In this document: positions 11,843-23,342 of the stretch, one piece after another | Layout: every line of letters starts with the position of its first letter | How positions within the stretch are numbered: the first letter of the stretch is position 1 | Assembly: GCA_020744225.1 (NCBI GenBank) | Contig: JAGMWG010000007.1 | Coordinates: 806,001 to 870,000, forward strand | Direction: 5' to 3' | Length of the DNA: 64,000 nt | Source of the DNA: Paraphoma chrysanthemicola | Taxonomy: Eukaryota > Ascomycota > Dothideomycetes > Pleosporales > Phaeosphaeriaceae | Program-made: the position numbers and the translations under genes | The notes under the pieces: generated by a model | The model's database searches: none | Told to the model about the DNA's origin: nothing | The model's input: the letters and a program-made list of their open reading frames with translations, nothing else

Positions 11843-12362
11843 TAATGTACGACTTTGGTGGTTCGACAAACACTGCCCTGGCTATCGCGGGCGTTTCTCG
11901 AGCAGCACGCGATAAGAGTTTTGGTAATGGTTGGTGAAGCTTGATGGCGACGAACAAGATGTTTTTGATACCCATGATCGTTGAATCATCAGACCAATAT
12001 TCTAATAATCTTTATTCTAGTGCTAGTTGGACTTTGAAGCCTTATTTGGGTATCGTGAGGTGCGGATTTCGGGTAACCTCAATCGCGAATCCCGCTGCGC
12101 CAATCCCTTGGGATGACGTAATGGGGCACGGCGCGCCTAAAGCTCGCATCCCAGGAAGCTGCAGCTCCTGCGACGCAATTAGATCCTCCTTGATTCTTCA
12201 TAAGAAGAACCCTCAACCCTGTGAATCTGCTGTACAAGCATTTGCGCTCCCGGAGGGCGCATAACAAGACCTAGTTTCGCCGAGTAGGTTTCTAAACAAT
12301 AACTGCGCCAAGCCGATACACCAATTGACCATTATCAGTCTCCACCTCACAAGCCCTGAAAC
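11843..12362. other. Intergenic region
   Basis: 520 bp between two same-strand genes. I see no gene or repeat; it should hold the promoter of the phosphate carrier. Confidence 0.5.
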
Positions 12363-13563
12363 ATGTTCCCGACATTCTCGACTCTAAGCCAGGCATTCGC
12401 CGGATGCTCGCCACTTCCGCAGCGTCTTCCTGAATCAAAGTCAGCGCCCTCGTCCAAATGGACAGCGAGGCAAGAACTCTACCCAGCATGGAGTGTGACC
12501 GAGGACGCAAAGAACAAAGCTGCAAAGCTGGGTGATGCAGCGGTTGCAGAGTTCGAGAAAGCAAGCCACAAGGCCCAAGATAAGGCTGGTCACATTGAGC
12601 TATACTCACCCAAATACTATGCGGCCTGCACATTCGGCGGTATCATGGCTTGTGGTCTCACACATACCGCGGTCACACCTCTGGACTTAGTTAAATGCAG
12701 GCGTCAAGTAGATTCTAAGATGTACAAAGGTAATTTCGAGGCATGGGGAAAGATTGGCCGTGCTGAAGGCCTTCGTGGCGTCTTCACTGGTTGGGGACCC
12801 ACATTCTGGGGTTACTCTGTCCAAGGTGGCCTGAAGTACGGCGGATACGAATTCTTCAAGAAGTTCTACGGAGACCTTGCGGGCGAAGAGAACTTTGACA
12901 AGTACAAGACTTTGATCTATCTCGCCGGTTCCGCGTCCGCTGAGTTCATCGCGGACCTCGGACTCTGTCCTTTCGAGGCTGTGAAGGTCCGCATGCAGAC
13001 AACCATCCCTCCCTTTGCTACCGGTACTCTCAATGGCATCAATACCATCACCGCAAAGGAAGGCTTCGGCGGGCTGTACAAGGGTCTCTACCCTCTCTGG
13101 GGCCGACAGATCCCCTACACCATGATGAAGTTTGCGTCGTTCGAGACCATTGTCGAGATGATCTACAACTATCTCCCCGGCTCCAAGAGCGATTATGGCA
13201 AGGGCGCTCAAACCGCAGTATCTTTTACGGGAGGTTACGCGGCTGGTATTTTGTGCGCCATTGTGAGCCACCCAGCGGATGTCATGGTGTCTAAGCTCAA
13301 CGCCAACCGCCAAGCTGGAGAGAGCTTCGGAGCTGCAACTGGACGTATTTACAAGGACATCGGCTTCGGTGGACTGTGGAACGGACTGCCAGTCCGTATC
13401 GTGATGATAGGTACCTTGACAGGTCTCCAATGGATGAGTAAGTCTCACAGAACGACGTTATTGCACAATCCACTAACTTATCCCTCCAGTCTACGATTAC
13501 TTCAAGATCTTCATGGGTCTGCCAACAACCGGTGGAGCAGCTCCTCCAGAGGAGAAGAAATAG
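12363..13563 (+). CDS. MIR1: Mitochondrial phosphate carrier
   Basis: SLC25-family carrier that imports phosphate into the matrix for ATP synthesis. One 52-nt intron, 13438-13489, with a cactaac branch site, joins LQWM to IYDYFKIFMGLP; the product is 382 residues. The three carrier repeats carry PLDLVKCRRQVD, PFEAVKVRMQT and PADVMVSKLN, the pattern of phosphate carriers rather than ADP/ATP carriers. The first 75 residues precede the first helix and contain a helix rich in Ala, Lys and Glu (DAKNKAAKLGDAAVAEFEKA). Both the extended N-terminus and the short hydrophilic tail are normal for fungal members. Confidence 0.94.
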
Positions 13564-14552
13564 AGGGTTACGATTTGGGAGCTCAACATGGACGCGTGAC
13601 TCAATTCATTTTCATCATGATATTGCGAAGTGTTGGAGCATGCTGAGCGTTTACTTTTTCTTGCTGCCCGCTGTATAACCAATCCCACTGCAAATTCACT
13701 CTACTCATCTGACCTCGTTCGCATTTCCCTGTACTGACTCGCGAGCTTCTAGAGCCTCCATCTTGCAAATATTGCACTTGAACATGTCCGATGGGACGCT
13801 CGTGAAAGCTAGCCGTCTGCGTAAGGCTTCTCTGCAAACTTCATGAGGCACTGAAGACCTTCTAGCTACTACAGACGCAATAAAAGTAGAGCTGTACTAG
13901 CACTTGCAAATGTTCGCGCTGCCGTAATGTTAATTCGCGGGCGGAGTGAATAAGATGTACCATCGGAGATGGTAGCACGCAGTAAGCTTGTGCCTGCGCT
14001 AGGGCTCACAATTTGTGAAGAATCTCGATGTTCCTCGTGCCTCGCCAAAGCCTGTGAAATGATCCCGCAGATCAGTCGCCCTACTATCCGTGATGTCGCT
14101 TGTGACTACCTTGCTCAGCAGTGGGATTTACGGAGCCTAGTCGATTTTCTGGGCGAATCAGTCACGCCGGCCTTATCGTATGCTCACCTCACCACATCAC
14201 ACAACCACAAGACGAGAAAACGAATCCTTCCGGGCCACCTACCATATGTTCGGCTCGTTCCTTGGCCCATCCTCTTGTTGGATGACTAGCAGCCATGCGA
14301 CCTGCAAAAGTCCGGTTTCGATTCGGAAGCACCTGCCATCCCGCGTCGCCAATGAATGAGACGTCTTGAGATGCGGTTGCGTCATATACACAGTCGCGGT
14401 GGCTTGTTGTCGTAAAAGAGCAAATATAAGAGCTGGGTGTCGCTTTTTATCTGCCATCCCAGCACACCATACAGCCTTGATAACAGCTTCAAACAACATC
14501 AAGATACCCACTTTGCTTTTCTGCAGCCCTGCGAAGAGTCCAACCAATCAAA
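13564..14552. other. Intergenic region
   Basis: About 990 bp. Small open frames on both strands show no domains. It contains the 3' end of the phosphate carrier gene and the promoter of the DUF3602 gene. Confidence 0.5.
14424..14430 (+). promoter_or_regulatory. TATA-like element upstream of the DUF3602 gene
   Basis: The string ATATAAG lies about 125 bp upstream of the ATG at 14553, a plausible distance for a fungal TATA box. Position and sequence are the only evidence. Confidence 0.3.
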
Positions 14553-15088
14553 ATGACTACCCAACCAATCCACTCGACTGGCCGTGGAGGTAAGTACATA
14601 CAACTCTCATGGCATTTGCGCGGGGCAGCATTCGTTGACCAGTCTTAGGCGCCGGCAACATTGGCCCTGACGACCATGTTTACACCGATGGAGGCATCGT
14701 TCGCGAAGGCGTACAGGGAGAGTCTCTCGCTGGTGGTCGCGGTGGAGCTGGCAACATCGCAAAGAGCCCCCTCCTAGCACCACAGAGCGAACACACCGGA
14801 CGTCGCTCCCAGGACTTTGTTCCCGAGATCAACGCTCGCGAAGGGCAGGATGAGTTCCACACCGGCGTAAGCTTCCCTGTCTCCTCTAGAGACGTACATA
14901 TATCTAACAAGGCACAGCGAGGAGGTGCAGGCAATGTCTACAAGGAGAAGCACGGTGGCCACAGCAGCAGCCAGTCCCCCGAGCGCAAGGGCCTCGGCGA
15001 CAAGATCAAGCACGCGCTCCACCTCGACAAGGACAAGAAGCATGAGCCTTCTCCCCTTGCGAACGAAGCGACCCCGCCCAGCAACTAG
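14553..15088 (+). CDS. DUF3602 family small protein
   Basis: Small hydrophilic protein of the fungal DUF3602 family, whose biochemical role is unknown. Three exons: 14553-14589, 14649-14866 and 14918-15088, with introns of 59 and 51 nt; the product is 141 residues. The family motif GRGGAGN appears three times: across the first splice junction, in exon 2, and at the very start of exon 3. Between the copies are acidic and polar linkers such as DDHVYTDGG and REGVQGESLAGG. The C-terminus is Lys/His-rich (GLGDKIKHALHLDKDKKHE). There is no signal peptide or membrane segment. A TATA-like element is upstream. Confidence 0.88.
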
Positions 15089-15408
15089 ATATGATACCCC
15101 AGGAGTGCGATAGATGGACGGGTAATGGTAGAATGCGATAGATGCCGATGATACCTCTGGCCGCAGTGTCCTTGCGCTACGGCCTATTTTCCTATATCCT
15201 AGATTAGATGAGAAGAAGTACGAACCATTCTCTTCTACTGCGCAGTCTTCCTTTCCCGATGTGGTGTACCTGACTAGGAGTGAATGATAGCGGGGTCATT
15301 AAAGCCCGGGCCACGTGGGGCGGGGTGAAGCATGCGCAACATTCGTCATTTGGCTTGTGAAATTCTGCGAACTATCACCAAACATTTTCTTCGCAACAGT
15401 TCACCGCA
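15089..15408. other. Intergenic region
   Basis: 320 bp between two same-strand genes; nothing recognisable beyond the expected promoter of MDE1. Confidence 0.5.
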
Positions 15409-16280
15409 ATGGTGTCCAACGCGCAAGATGTAGAGGCCCTCGTGCATTCGGAGGACCCGAACCACCCCGCCAACCATATCTGCACGCTTTGCGCCAAATT
15501 CTACACCCTGGGCTGGGTACGAGCAACCTCCGCGACGAACGCGTGAAGAAGTAGGCGATTGACTGACATGTAAAGCGGCCAGGTCACAGGTACAGGTGGA
15601 GGAACTAGCATTCGCCATGAAGACAAGATCTACATTGCGCCCAGCGGCGTGCAGAAGGAGCTCATGAAACCGACCGACATGTTTGTCATGGACTTCGAAA
15701 GCAAAGAGTATCTTCGAAGACCTCAAGTACGCTAGCCCGCCCTTCATTCACTCGGAAGACTTTGGCTAAGCTAGATTAGGTCCTCAAGCCCTCGGCATGT
15801 ACGCCCCTCTTCATGGCCGCCTTCGAGCGCGGCGCTGGCTGCTGTATCCACACGCACTCGCAATGGGCCGTCCTCGTCACCCTACTAGTCGAGCGCGACT
15901 TTGGGCGCGACGCATGCTTCGAAATCGAGGAGATTGAACAAATCAAAGGCATACCAAAGGGTCGCGGCAAGCAGGGCAACCTAGGCTACTTCGATCGCCT
16001 GCGGATACCGATCATCGAGAACACTGCGCACGAGGAGGATCTGAGAGATAGTCTAGAAGAAGCCATGGAGAAATTCCCAGATAGTTATGCTATTCTGGTT
16101 AGGAGGCATGGGATGTAAGTACAACATGGAGTTGATGAGTGAGGAGACTGCTGACGAAGGAACAGATATGTATGGGGCGACAACGTGCACAAGGCTAAGA
16201 CGCAGTGCGAGAGCATTGATTACATCTTGCAGCTGGCTGTAGAGATGAACAAGCTAGGCTTGCCGTGGACGAAGTCATAG
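15409..16280 (+). CDS. MDE1: Methylthioribulose-1-phosphate dehydratase
   Basis: Class II aldolase-fold enzyme of the methionine salvage pathway. It converts 5-methylthioribulose-1-phosphate to the diketo phosphate in the cytosol. Four exons: 15409-15516, 15583-15726, 15780-16114 and 16166-16280, with introns of 66, 53 and 51 nt; the product is 233 residues, the usual length. Joins give FYTLGWVTGTGGGTSIR, RRPQVLKPSACTPLF and VRRHGIYVWGDNVHKAK. Zinc ligands are visible in CCIHTHSQ and in RRHGIYVWG, and the general base Glu of the family lies in the EIEEIEQIKG region. No neighbour belongs to the same pathway. Confidence 0.95.
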
Positions 16281-17026
16281 TTCGGGTAGATCCGGCGCTG
16301 ACATTCACGACAAACCAACATCATAAGTCGAAGGCGCATATACCCATGAAATAGTCAGCTCTGCCTTCGTATGTGCAGCTTATCGCTCACTTGCATGGGC
16401 GCGACGATCAAACCAACCAAAATGCGTTTCATTACGGTGACATCCCCGTTTAGGTCATACTTCAAACTCGACCTCGCTCCGCAAGCCAGGCCAAAACATC
16501 CTATGGCATCATTTCCGGGGGCTCACTCGTTGTGCCACACTTTACTCAATTGCTTGGTGCTTACTAAGTCTAAGAATAGTGAACATTACTAACTTCACTG
16601 CACTAGGGCCCCACTGTGTATCACATCGAGACTAGGCAGGACAGCAGGCGGCATCATCTGTCTAAGGTTCCTAGTCTAGCCCAGTTTTCACTCGGGATTC
16701 CGCATCTAAATCCTAGAGATGCCCTGGTACCAAATGTCAGCGAACGTGGATTATCAGTCCCTAGTCCACAGCTTGTACGGTCGGCGATCACGTACTGCAG
16801 TGAGTGGATGCACCAGAGCTAGTTATGGAAAGAGGATGCTATATACAGATTGGGAAGTGGTGAGTAAGCACTCCTCGTGGTAGCAACCGGCATGGCCCAA
16901 TTAGTCTCCGAATATGCAGCGGGCGATGCATACAGCATCAGCAGTCTCTTTCTATGGAGCCTCATCAACTAGAATAAAAGCTTCAAGCCCCTCGAATGTC
17001 CATTCGAGTCCCATTCCTAGTCTAAA
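16281..17026. other. Intergenic region
   Basis: About 750 bp with no supported gene; short open frames lack domains. Confidence 0.5.
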
Positions 17027-18358
17027 ATGTCTCCCACAATTTCGAACGAAGCCATAGCTTCCCTACGCGGATACATCGATACCTCTACAAATCCGACTTC
17101 AACTACTTCCATTCTCCCGAACGCCCTTGTCCACATCACAGACGCCTGCAACACAACCCTTTTTACCCACGCCTCCAGCCCCATCACCGCATCCACCCCA
17201 CCAACCGCACACTCCATCTCAGTCATCCAGTCCCTCACCAAACTCGTCGGCGCAATCGCATACCTCCGCCTCGTTGAACGGGGCCTTGCATCCCTCGACG
17301 ACCCAGCACTCATTACTAAACACCTGCCCGAACTCGCCGCCAAGAAGGTCCTGACGGGGTACACGACCGACGAAAATGGGACCAAGAACTGGAAATTTGA
17401 AGATCGAAAAGGCGACATCACGCCACGAATGTTATTGAACCACACTTACGGCGGCGGCCATACCTTTTTCAACACCTTGCTATACTCGTACTTCCAAGAC
17501 CAAGTAACCTGGAGCCAGACCAACGAAGCAGCAGATGTATACGGAACGCTACTCGCCTCGCCTCTTCTTTTCCAACCCGGCACCAAGACAAACTACGGCC
17601 AGGGCCTAGACTGGATTGCCGTGCTCATCGAACGCATCACCAATCAATCTCTCTCATCGCATCTCGCAGACGAAATCTTCAACCCATTGAGCATGAGCGA
17701 AACGGGCTTTGAACCAGGTTTCGGCGGCGACGTACTCGCGCGGAATGCGAATGCAGGCAAATTCTGGCCACGGGTTTTGCGATCTGGAGAGGAGTTTGTT
17801 GCGCTTGAATCTAATGAGCCAGAGATACACACCAGGGAAGATGCGTTTCCGACTGGGAAGTATCATACAGGTTGCTTAGGCACGGGTCTAGTCTCCAGCG
17901 CAGCAGATTATACACGCTTACTCGCGATCCTGCTTCCGCAGAACGGGGGCGTGGATCCGCAGACGGGATATCGCGTGCTGCGCCCGGAGTCTGTGGCGGA
18001 AATCACGAGTCCGCAACTCCCGGCGCATATTCAAAATGATTCGCGAAATGTGCCTGCGTCGGGCGCGTCGCCGATTATCTTGCCTGGCATCTTGCAAACG
18101 CCGCATGTGGATCCAGAGGGGAGTTTCGGGCTGGGATGTGGCGTGCAAGGTGCGGACAGGGTGCTGGCTGATGGGAGTAGGGGACGAGGGAAGGGCAGTG
18201 TGTATTGGTATGGGGCAGCGAATACGGAGTATTGGGTGGATGTGGAGAGAGGGGTCGTGGTGTATGTGAACGGGAATTATTATCCTTGGAATGAGGAGGC
18301 GTGGACCAAGTTTGTGGCGGGGGTGGAGAAGAGAGTGTATGAGGGATTGAAGGAGTGA
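17027..18358 (+). CDS. Beta-lactamase/transpeptidase-like serine hydrolase
   Basis: Intronless, 443 residues. The catalytic Ser-x-x-Lys is SLTK at 69-72, after the hydrophobic SISVIQ, and is followed by a helix (LVGAIAYLRLVERGLASLDD). The conserved MLLNHT is near residue 145, and the second-motif tyrosine is in NYGQGLDW (Tyr190). The C-terminal WYGAANTEYWVD stretch corresponds to the third motif region. This is the class C beta-lactamase/family VIII esterase group, which in fungi includes the acyltransferase LovD and many uncharacterised esterases. There is no signal peptide. No biosynthetic genes are adjacent, so the substrate cannot be inferred. Confidence 0.9.
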   Translation: MSPTISNEAIASLRGYIDTSTNPTSTTSILPNALVHITDACNTTLFTHASSPITASTPPTAHSISVIQSLTKLVGAIAYLRLVERGLASLDDPALITKHLPELAAKKVLTGYTTDENGTKNWKFEDRKGDITPRMLLNHTYGGGHTFFNTLLYSYFQDQVTWSQTNEAADVYGTLLASPLLFQPGTKTNYGQGLDWIAVLIERITNQSLSSHLADEIFNPLSMSETGFEPGFGGDVLARNANAGKFWPRVLRSGEEFVALESNEPEIHTREDAFPTGKYHTGCLGTGLVSSAADYTRLLAILLPQNGGVDPQTGYRVLRPESVAEITSPQLPAHIQNDSRNVPASGASPIILPGILQTPHVDPEGSFGLGCGVQGADRVLADGSRGRGKGSVYWYGAANTEYWVDVERGVVVYVNGNYYPWNEEAWTKFVAGVEKRVYEGLKE

Positions 18359-18638
18359 CGCAATTTAGATGAAGGTGACGTATATGGATGCGATTGCTTC
18401 GGTGTTGAATCTGGTATCTGAATGGGAATGGGAATTCCTACAAAAGTGAATCGTACATGGTGAAGAACGAAGAAGAAATGCATATCAACGCCTTGAACGC
18501 GCACTTATGCCACCGTGAAGATCGGATATAGTACAACCTCCATGCCTCCGTCCCTAGAACTGGATGCACATTCCGGAACGATACTAGGAAACGAACTAAG
18601 ACGCGCTCGATTCCTTAAGCGATAACCCAAGCTCATAC

Positions 18639-21316
18639 TTAAGAAACAGCCTTGACTTCGAGTGCACCGTTCGCACTCTCTCTCGCTAGCTGTGCATCGC
18701 CTTCGCCTTTCACAATTGGCGTGTTTGATCCTTCCTCTCCCAGTACGGAAGGTCGCCACTTCTTCAACAACTTTCCTGCGCCAGGCCTTGCACGTTCATT
18801 CTCCTGCCACATCTCTGCAAGCGTGTCCACTACGATCGTCCTGACGGGTGGTCGGAACATGTACAGATACTGGAGGGCAGTACACGCCAGGTCGATACGC
18901 TCAGGATCCTTAGCCATCGTCTTCAGCCTGGTGAGGATTTCGTGGTCGAGTGCCGGTATCTCAGATAAGAAACGGAGTAGGATCTTATCCGTATTCTCAA
19001 CAAATCCAAGAATGCCGTCAAACATTCGAAGAGCACACCGCTTGTAGCTGCCTTGCGGCGCGTCAATGTCTGGCAATGTGTGACCGTTTGTGCCGTTCTT
19101 CGCTGACTTCTTGGATGTCTGGTAAAGCACCTGATCGTTGTACCACTCCTCGTTCAGCCATGATATCGCAACATCGATGCGCCTCTTCCAGTCGTGAATG
19201 ATGTAGTTGTAAATCCCATCCCTGACGGATTCGCTGATGGAGAGACTGCCCTTGGTGTTCTTGACTGCAAATTCGTCTTTGATGTTCTCGTCGGGATCGT
19301 CCAGGCCAGCACTTGCGCGAGTAGCTAGCCGTGAAAGTATGGTGACCCACGCATCCCGACCGTAGTCCGTTGCGGCAAGGCGATTGAATCCAGCCTTTGT
19401 GATCTTGCTCTTTTGGTTCTCGTCGACGCTCGACAGCATACCAAATGCTCGGTATACTGTTTGATCTCCATACTTCTGAACCTCTTGTGACGACAGCGGA
19501 GGAGCTTCGGGAAGCTTGTATGGCGCGATAGGAGCCGATGGCCCTGCCTGAGGAGCGAGGTCTGTCGGCGGAAGTCCATCGAGTCTGTTGATGACCTGCT
19601 CAGCATCTTCTGGTTCAAAGTCTGGCTCGTATTCTTCGTCATCATCCGCCGCATGACCTGATCCTGGTGGCGGTTGTGTGGGTGGTGGTGCGTGAGCAGC
19701 CGCTTGACTGAGACTGAGGTAGCGCGAACGAACAATCTAAGAGTGCACGTTAGCTCTTTATCTTCTCGAGTTTATTCACTGCAGGCTCTTTGGCACACTG
19801 TCCGCTGGCTTGAGCCGCCACCACTCGGGAGACAGCTCAAGGAATACACGTACATTGATGGCATGGTCGAGCTTCTGGGCATCTACAGACTGCAGGACCG
19901 GCACGACTATCCTGAGCAATTGCTCGGGATCTTTGAAAGCTTGTACATCAAAATTGACAGTGCTGCCTTCTGGATTCAGAGTATACAGCTGGCGCCAACT
20001 GATTGGCCCTGGTGGGAGAGGTTGCACCGAAGGCGCACGGGCAGGAGCCTCTACAGCAACTCTTTGTCGCTTGGCTTGATCAAGGCCATCGGTGGGCTCG
20101 CTGGGCGCTGGGCGCTTGCGGTTCGACTCGTCAAAGATCTCAACGCGGGTGCGGTGCAATCGCTCTATGTGCTGCTGTATGCGTGGCACAATTTGGTTTT
20201 CGGGGTTCCTAAGCACGTCAGATTCATTCTCTATAACTGAGTGTGCCACAAGGTTTACCTCTTCACGAGGTTCACAAGCAATGCTCGTGTTGTGCGCTCG
20301 ATCGACTTCAATATGACCTTGTTCTTGGGTGTCAAGGGAGAGTTGGCGAGTTTAAAAGGATTGAAGTTGAAGACACTGTTCAAGATTTTGTTCGCGACAG
20401 TTGGCCGGCGATGCATGAGGACGCCCAAGCTATTGAGCGTGGCAGTTACAAGCAGCCCATCACTATGTCCAGTCAGATCAATCGCCATGCCTTCTAGGGG
20501 CATTTCTAACCTGTGGTCTCCATGTATGACGTCTAGCAACCGGTCGAGCAGGCCGTGTCCTTCGGCCTCGAGACTTGGGTACGGGATGATAGGATGATCG
20601 CGGGGTACGAGGGAGAGTGAGATGTCGCTGTGGTCGGGTCTCTGTAGCAATTTGAGCACGCTGCAGAACAATTTGGGCGTAATGGTACATACCCGCGGGT
20701 CTACGATGCCGGGTGTCTGAACCAACACGGCCTGTTGGAGGAACTTGACACAACATACGCGCACGCCTGGTGAGGCTGAGTCCATACGGCGCAAGATGTT
20801 CGCTTTGATGGCCGACATGAGCTCCCAGTCGTGGGCATCGTTGGGATGGGTGACACTGGGGCACAATCAAGTATGAGAGAGTGTTCATCATAGTTGCAAG
20901 CATGCGACCGCTGGGACCCAGGGAGAAAGACATTGCAAACCACACTTATCATGGAGGGTGTCTATCTGATGCGCAGGGATGGGGACTTACGTGTGTCTGT
21001 ATACAAGCGGGTACACGCTGGCAACGGCCTGCACAACGCTCTTGGTGACGCTCTTGTCGTCGACATGCTCAAGGTAGTCCTTCAGCGTGGGCAGCACCGA
21101 CGTCGCGCAGTTCTCCTTGGCGTCAGAGGGCCATGTGGGCGAGCCAAACGCCTCAGCCAGAAAGTCTGCACCCCATCGCTGGATCTCGAGGCTCTGGTTG
21201 TCTGCACTGTATCCGATGATGGGGAGCACGCCCGGTATGATGGTAGGATAGTATCTACCGTCGCCTAGCGCGAGCGACCGGGCTGACTCTAGCTGCTGTA
21301 TTGTCTGCGCACTCAT
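18639..21316 (-). CDS. PTA1: Pta1/symplekin subunit of the mRNA cleavage and polyadenylation factor
   Basis: Scaffold of the 3'-end processing complex that links the cleavage and phosphatase modules. Five exons. Introns 20856-20990 (135 nt), 20642-20692 (51) and 20209-20258 (50) give clean joins: VYRHTVTHPND, VDPRRPDHSDISL and LVKRNPENQIVPR. The last intron is less certain. 19714-19779 keeps frame (CA donor phase, CCTCAG acceptor) and leads into an acidic DDDEEYEPDFEPED segment. The product is about 791 residues. The N-terminal HEAT-like region has ILRRMDSASPGVRVCCVKFLQQ and SLSLVPRDHP. A basic NRKRP-type linker and the Pta1 C-terminal helical region follow. It is divergent from COA3. Confidence 0.9.
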
Positions 21317-21691
21317 GGCGGTGGTGGAGGGCGATGTTCACGAAGCTGAGCTTTGTTTCTTTGAACGGGGTTGAGGGTGGTGACGCTTGTTCACGCGCGC
21401 GAAACAGTCAGACCAAGCGCGCGACAAAGCACAGATGATGTCGCGGCACACGCTCCCATTCCCAGCAATGCTAACAACTAATAGGCGAAGGAGTGTCGAG
21501 AAGAAAAGGAACGCGCCTGGTGATGGTGGTCGGCTGAGGCTGCCCTGTGAGGTCAGCGAGTGAAGGTGCAGGTGGACGTGCCGCTGCGACGCTAAAAGTG
21601 CTTAGTCATACAAGAAAGTGGAAAGCACCACCGCGGCGAGATGGATGGACTGTTCTTCCCCGCAGGATTGTGAGAGCCTCAGCACGCCGCC
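21317..21691. promoter_or_regulatory. Divergent PTA1/COA3 promoter region
   Basis: 375 bp between two divergent start codons, so it must contain both promoters. No clear TATA box was seen. Confidence 0.6.
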
Positions 21692-22079
21692 ATGGGATAG
21701 TGAGTATGGCCGGACTCATAGAAGTACAGTCACCTGACAATTCCACCAGCAAACCCTTCCGCTCGACCTACTATGACGACCGCATGCGCGCCTCGCCGGC
21801 CCTGCTGCGAGCTCGTGCGCCGTACCTGATCAAGAACACCATCACTGGCATCGCTATATGCTCGCTCGTCATTGGCATCTGTGCGCTTCCCCTCGCGCTT
21901 TAGAAGATACTATCTGACTCTCAGCAGATACCTACACCATCAACGCAATCTCTCAGGACGAATTCGACGATGTCATCGTGCCCGACGAGCCGCTGAAGCG
22001 ACCCGCGCAGCAGCAGCCGCAGCAACTATCTGGTGGAACAACTTTGGCTGTTCAGCAGGCAGTGGATGCACGCAAATAA
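21692..22079 (+). CDS. COA3: Cytochrome c oxidase assembly factor 3
   Basis: Small inner-mitochondrial-membrane protein that acts with Cox14 on newly made Cox1. Three exons: an 8-nt first exon 21692-21699 (ATGGGATA, in the strong context GCCGCCATGG), then 21750-21880 and 21928-22079. Introns are 50 and 47 nt. The product is 96 residues. STYYDDRMRASPALLRARAP, a single membrane segment near residues 33-52, and SQDEFDDVIVPDEP after it are the Coa3 signature. Without the micro-exon the frame would open at the ATG at 21706, which lies inside the first intron and gives a less Coa3-like N-terminus. Confidence 0.9.
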
Positions 22080-23342
22080 CTGTCGTCTGCTGGATTGTAT
22101 ATTGGTGTATGATATAACGCACGCATTGGGTTGGCGCTTTGGAATTTCAGGACATTACCACTTGCTTGAATCTTGTGCGACTCGATGCAGCCTTCTCTAC
22201 GAAGCATGCGGATATGACAAAGGCTCCACTCTACAACTCTTCTCATACTGCTGTCGACAGGCCTAGTGCCACAGCACGGGCGTGCTGCTCTGCTTCCACG
22301 CTACTGTCAGCACGTTCTGTTCAACGTTCGTGATGCTTGGGCATGGTTATGTTCTGAATGGACTTGATCTGCCAAGCATCCGTCAAGAAGTCCTGTACAC
22401 ACCACGCTCGCAGTCCGGTTCTGACTACCTCTCTGTTTTTGCGAAGGCGATTCGCTGCTAAATTGACCAAGGGTCGCCATGCTTCGTCCCTGTCCTACCT
22501 TACTCGTTGTAGGCCGTCAGCTCTAACGTCGCTGCATTATGAAGGTCTGACCAGCTTCAGTATAGTTTGCTGCTTTTAGCTTCTCTCTAGAAATTCGCTG
22601 GGACGATATAGTCTCCAAAGTTCGAAATGGAAGACAGCACGTACTGCGTCGAACGGGCACGAAATCTGCTGAAACGTGGGGAGGCCTACTATCATGATTC
22701 CTCCCGTGGCTGCTCGCAGGCTGTTTGTGAAGACACGGCGAGATATATGTCGGTGGATAATCGGCCAACAAGCATGTGTCAATCTTCAAATACTTTATCA
22801 TTATAGGAAGTCCTCCGGAATAACAAAACTTATGCTGTCGTGAGACGGGTTCGTAGTGGTTGTGCGTCGAGGTGGCAGAGGTCGGAAGCCGCAACCGATT
22901 GGTTGGTCGCAAAATGCATGTCGGAGTATGTCCCGATCATTCATGGCAATCTGCAATTCCATCATCCCTCACACCACAGTTCTTGGTCTCGCGCATCACT
23001 TCAGGCATGTGAATATCGTTGAGATGCACGAACATCTTTATCGGTACTGATTGGGCGCTGCGGCCATTTTCCTCCCGCGGACCTCGATCCTTGACGTAAT
23101 TTGGCTCTCGCAACCAAGCTGCGCGCGTTGATCGCATCAGCCACACCAATTGTGATTGCGATACGCCTAGGTGCCATGTTCTTTCAGCGGAATCCTTGTG
23201 TTCATCTTCATTCACTTCCACGTCGGCCTGGCACGAGTAAACTGTCACTAAGTCCCACTACTGTCTCCACGCGTGCTCCGCTTGATGGCTCGTTTCCAAC
23301 ACGCTCCACAGCACCGTCATTATCACAGATCGCCGATACGAG
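22080..23342. other. Intergenic region
   Basis: 1.26 kb with no supported gene. A 59-codon plus-strand ATG frame at 22627-22806 has no known domain. Confidence 0.5.

Noticed and set aside
17027..18358. LovD-like hydrolase as sign of a polyketide cluster
   Set aside because: No PKS, NRPS, terpene synthase, P450 or regulator gene is present on either side.
22627..22806. 59-codon plus-strand ATG frame in the gap after COA3
   Set aside because: No recognisable motif and no splice or promoter context; length is within chance.
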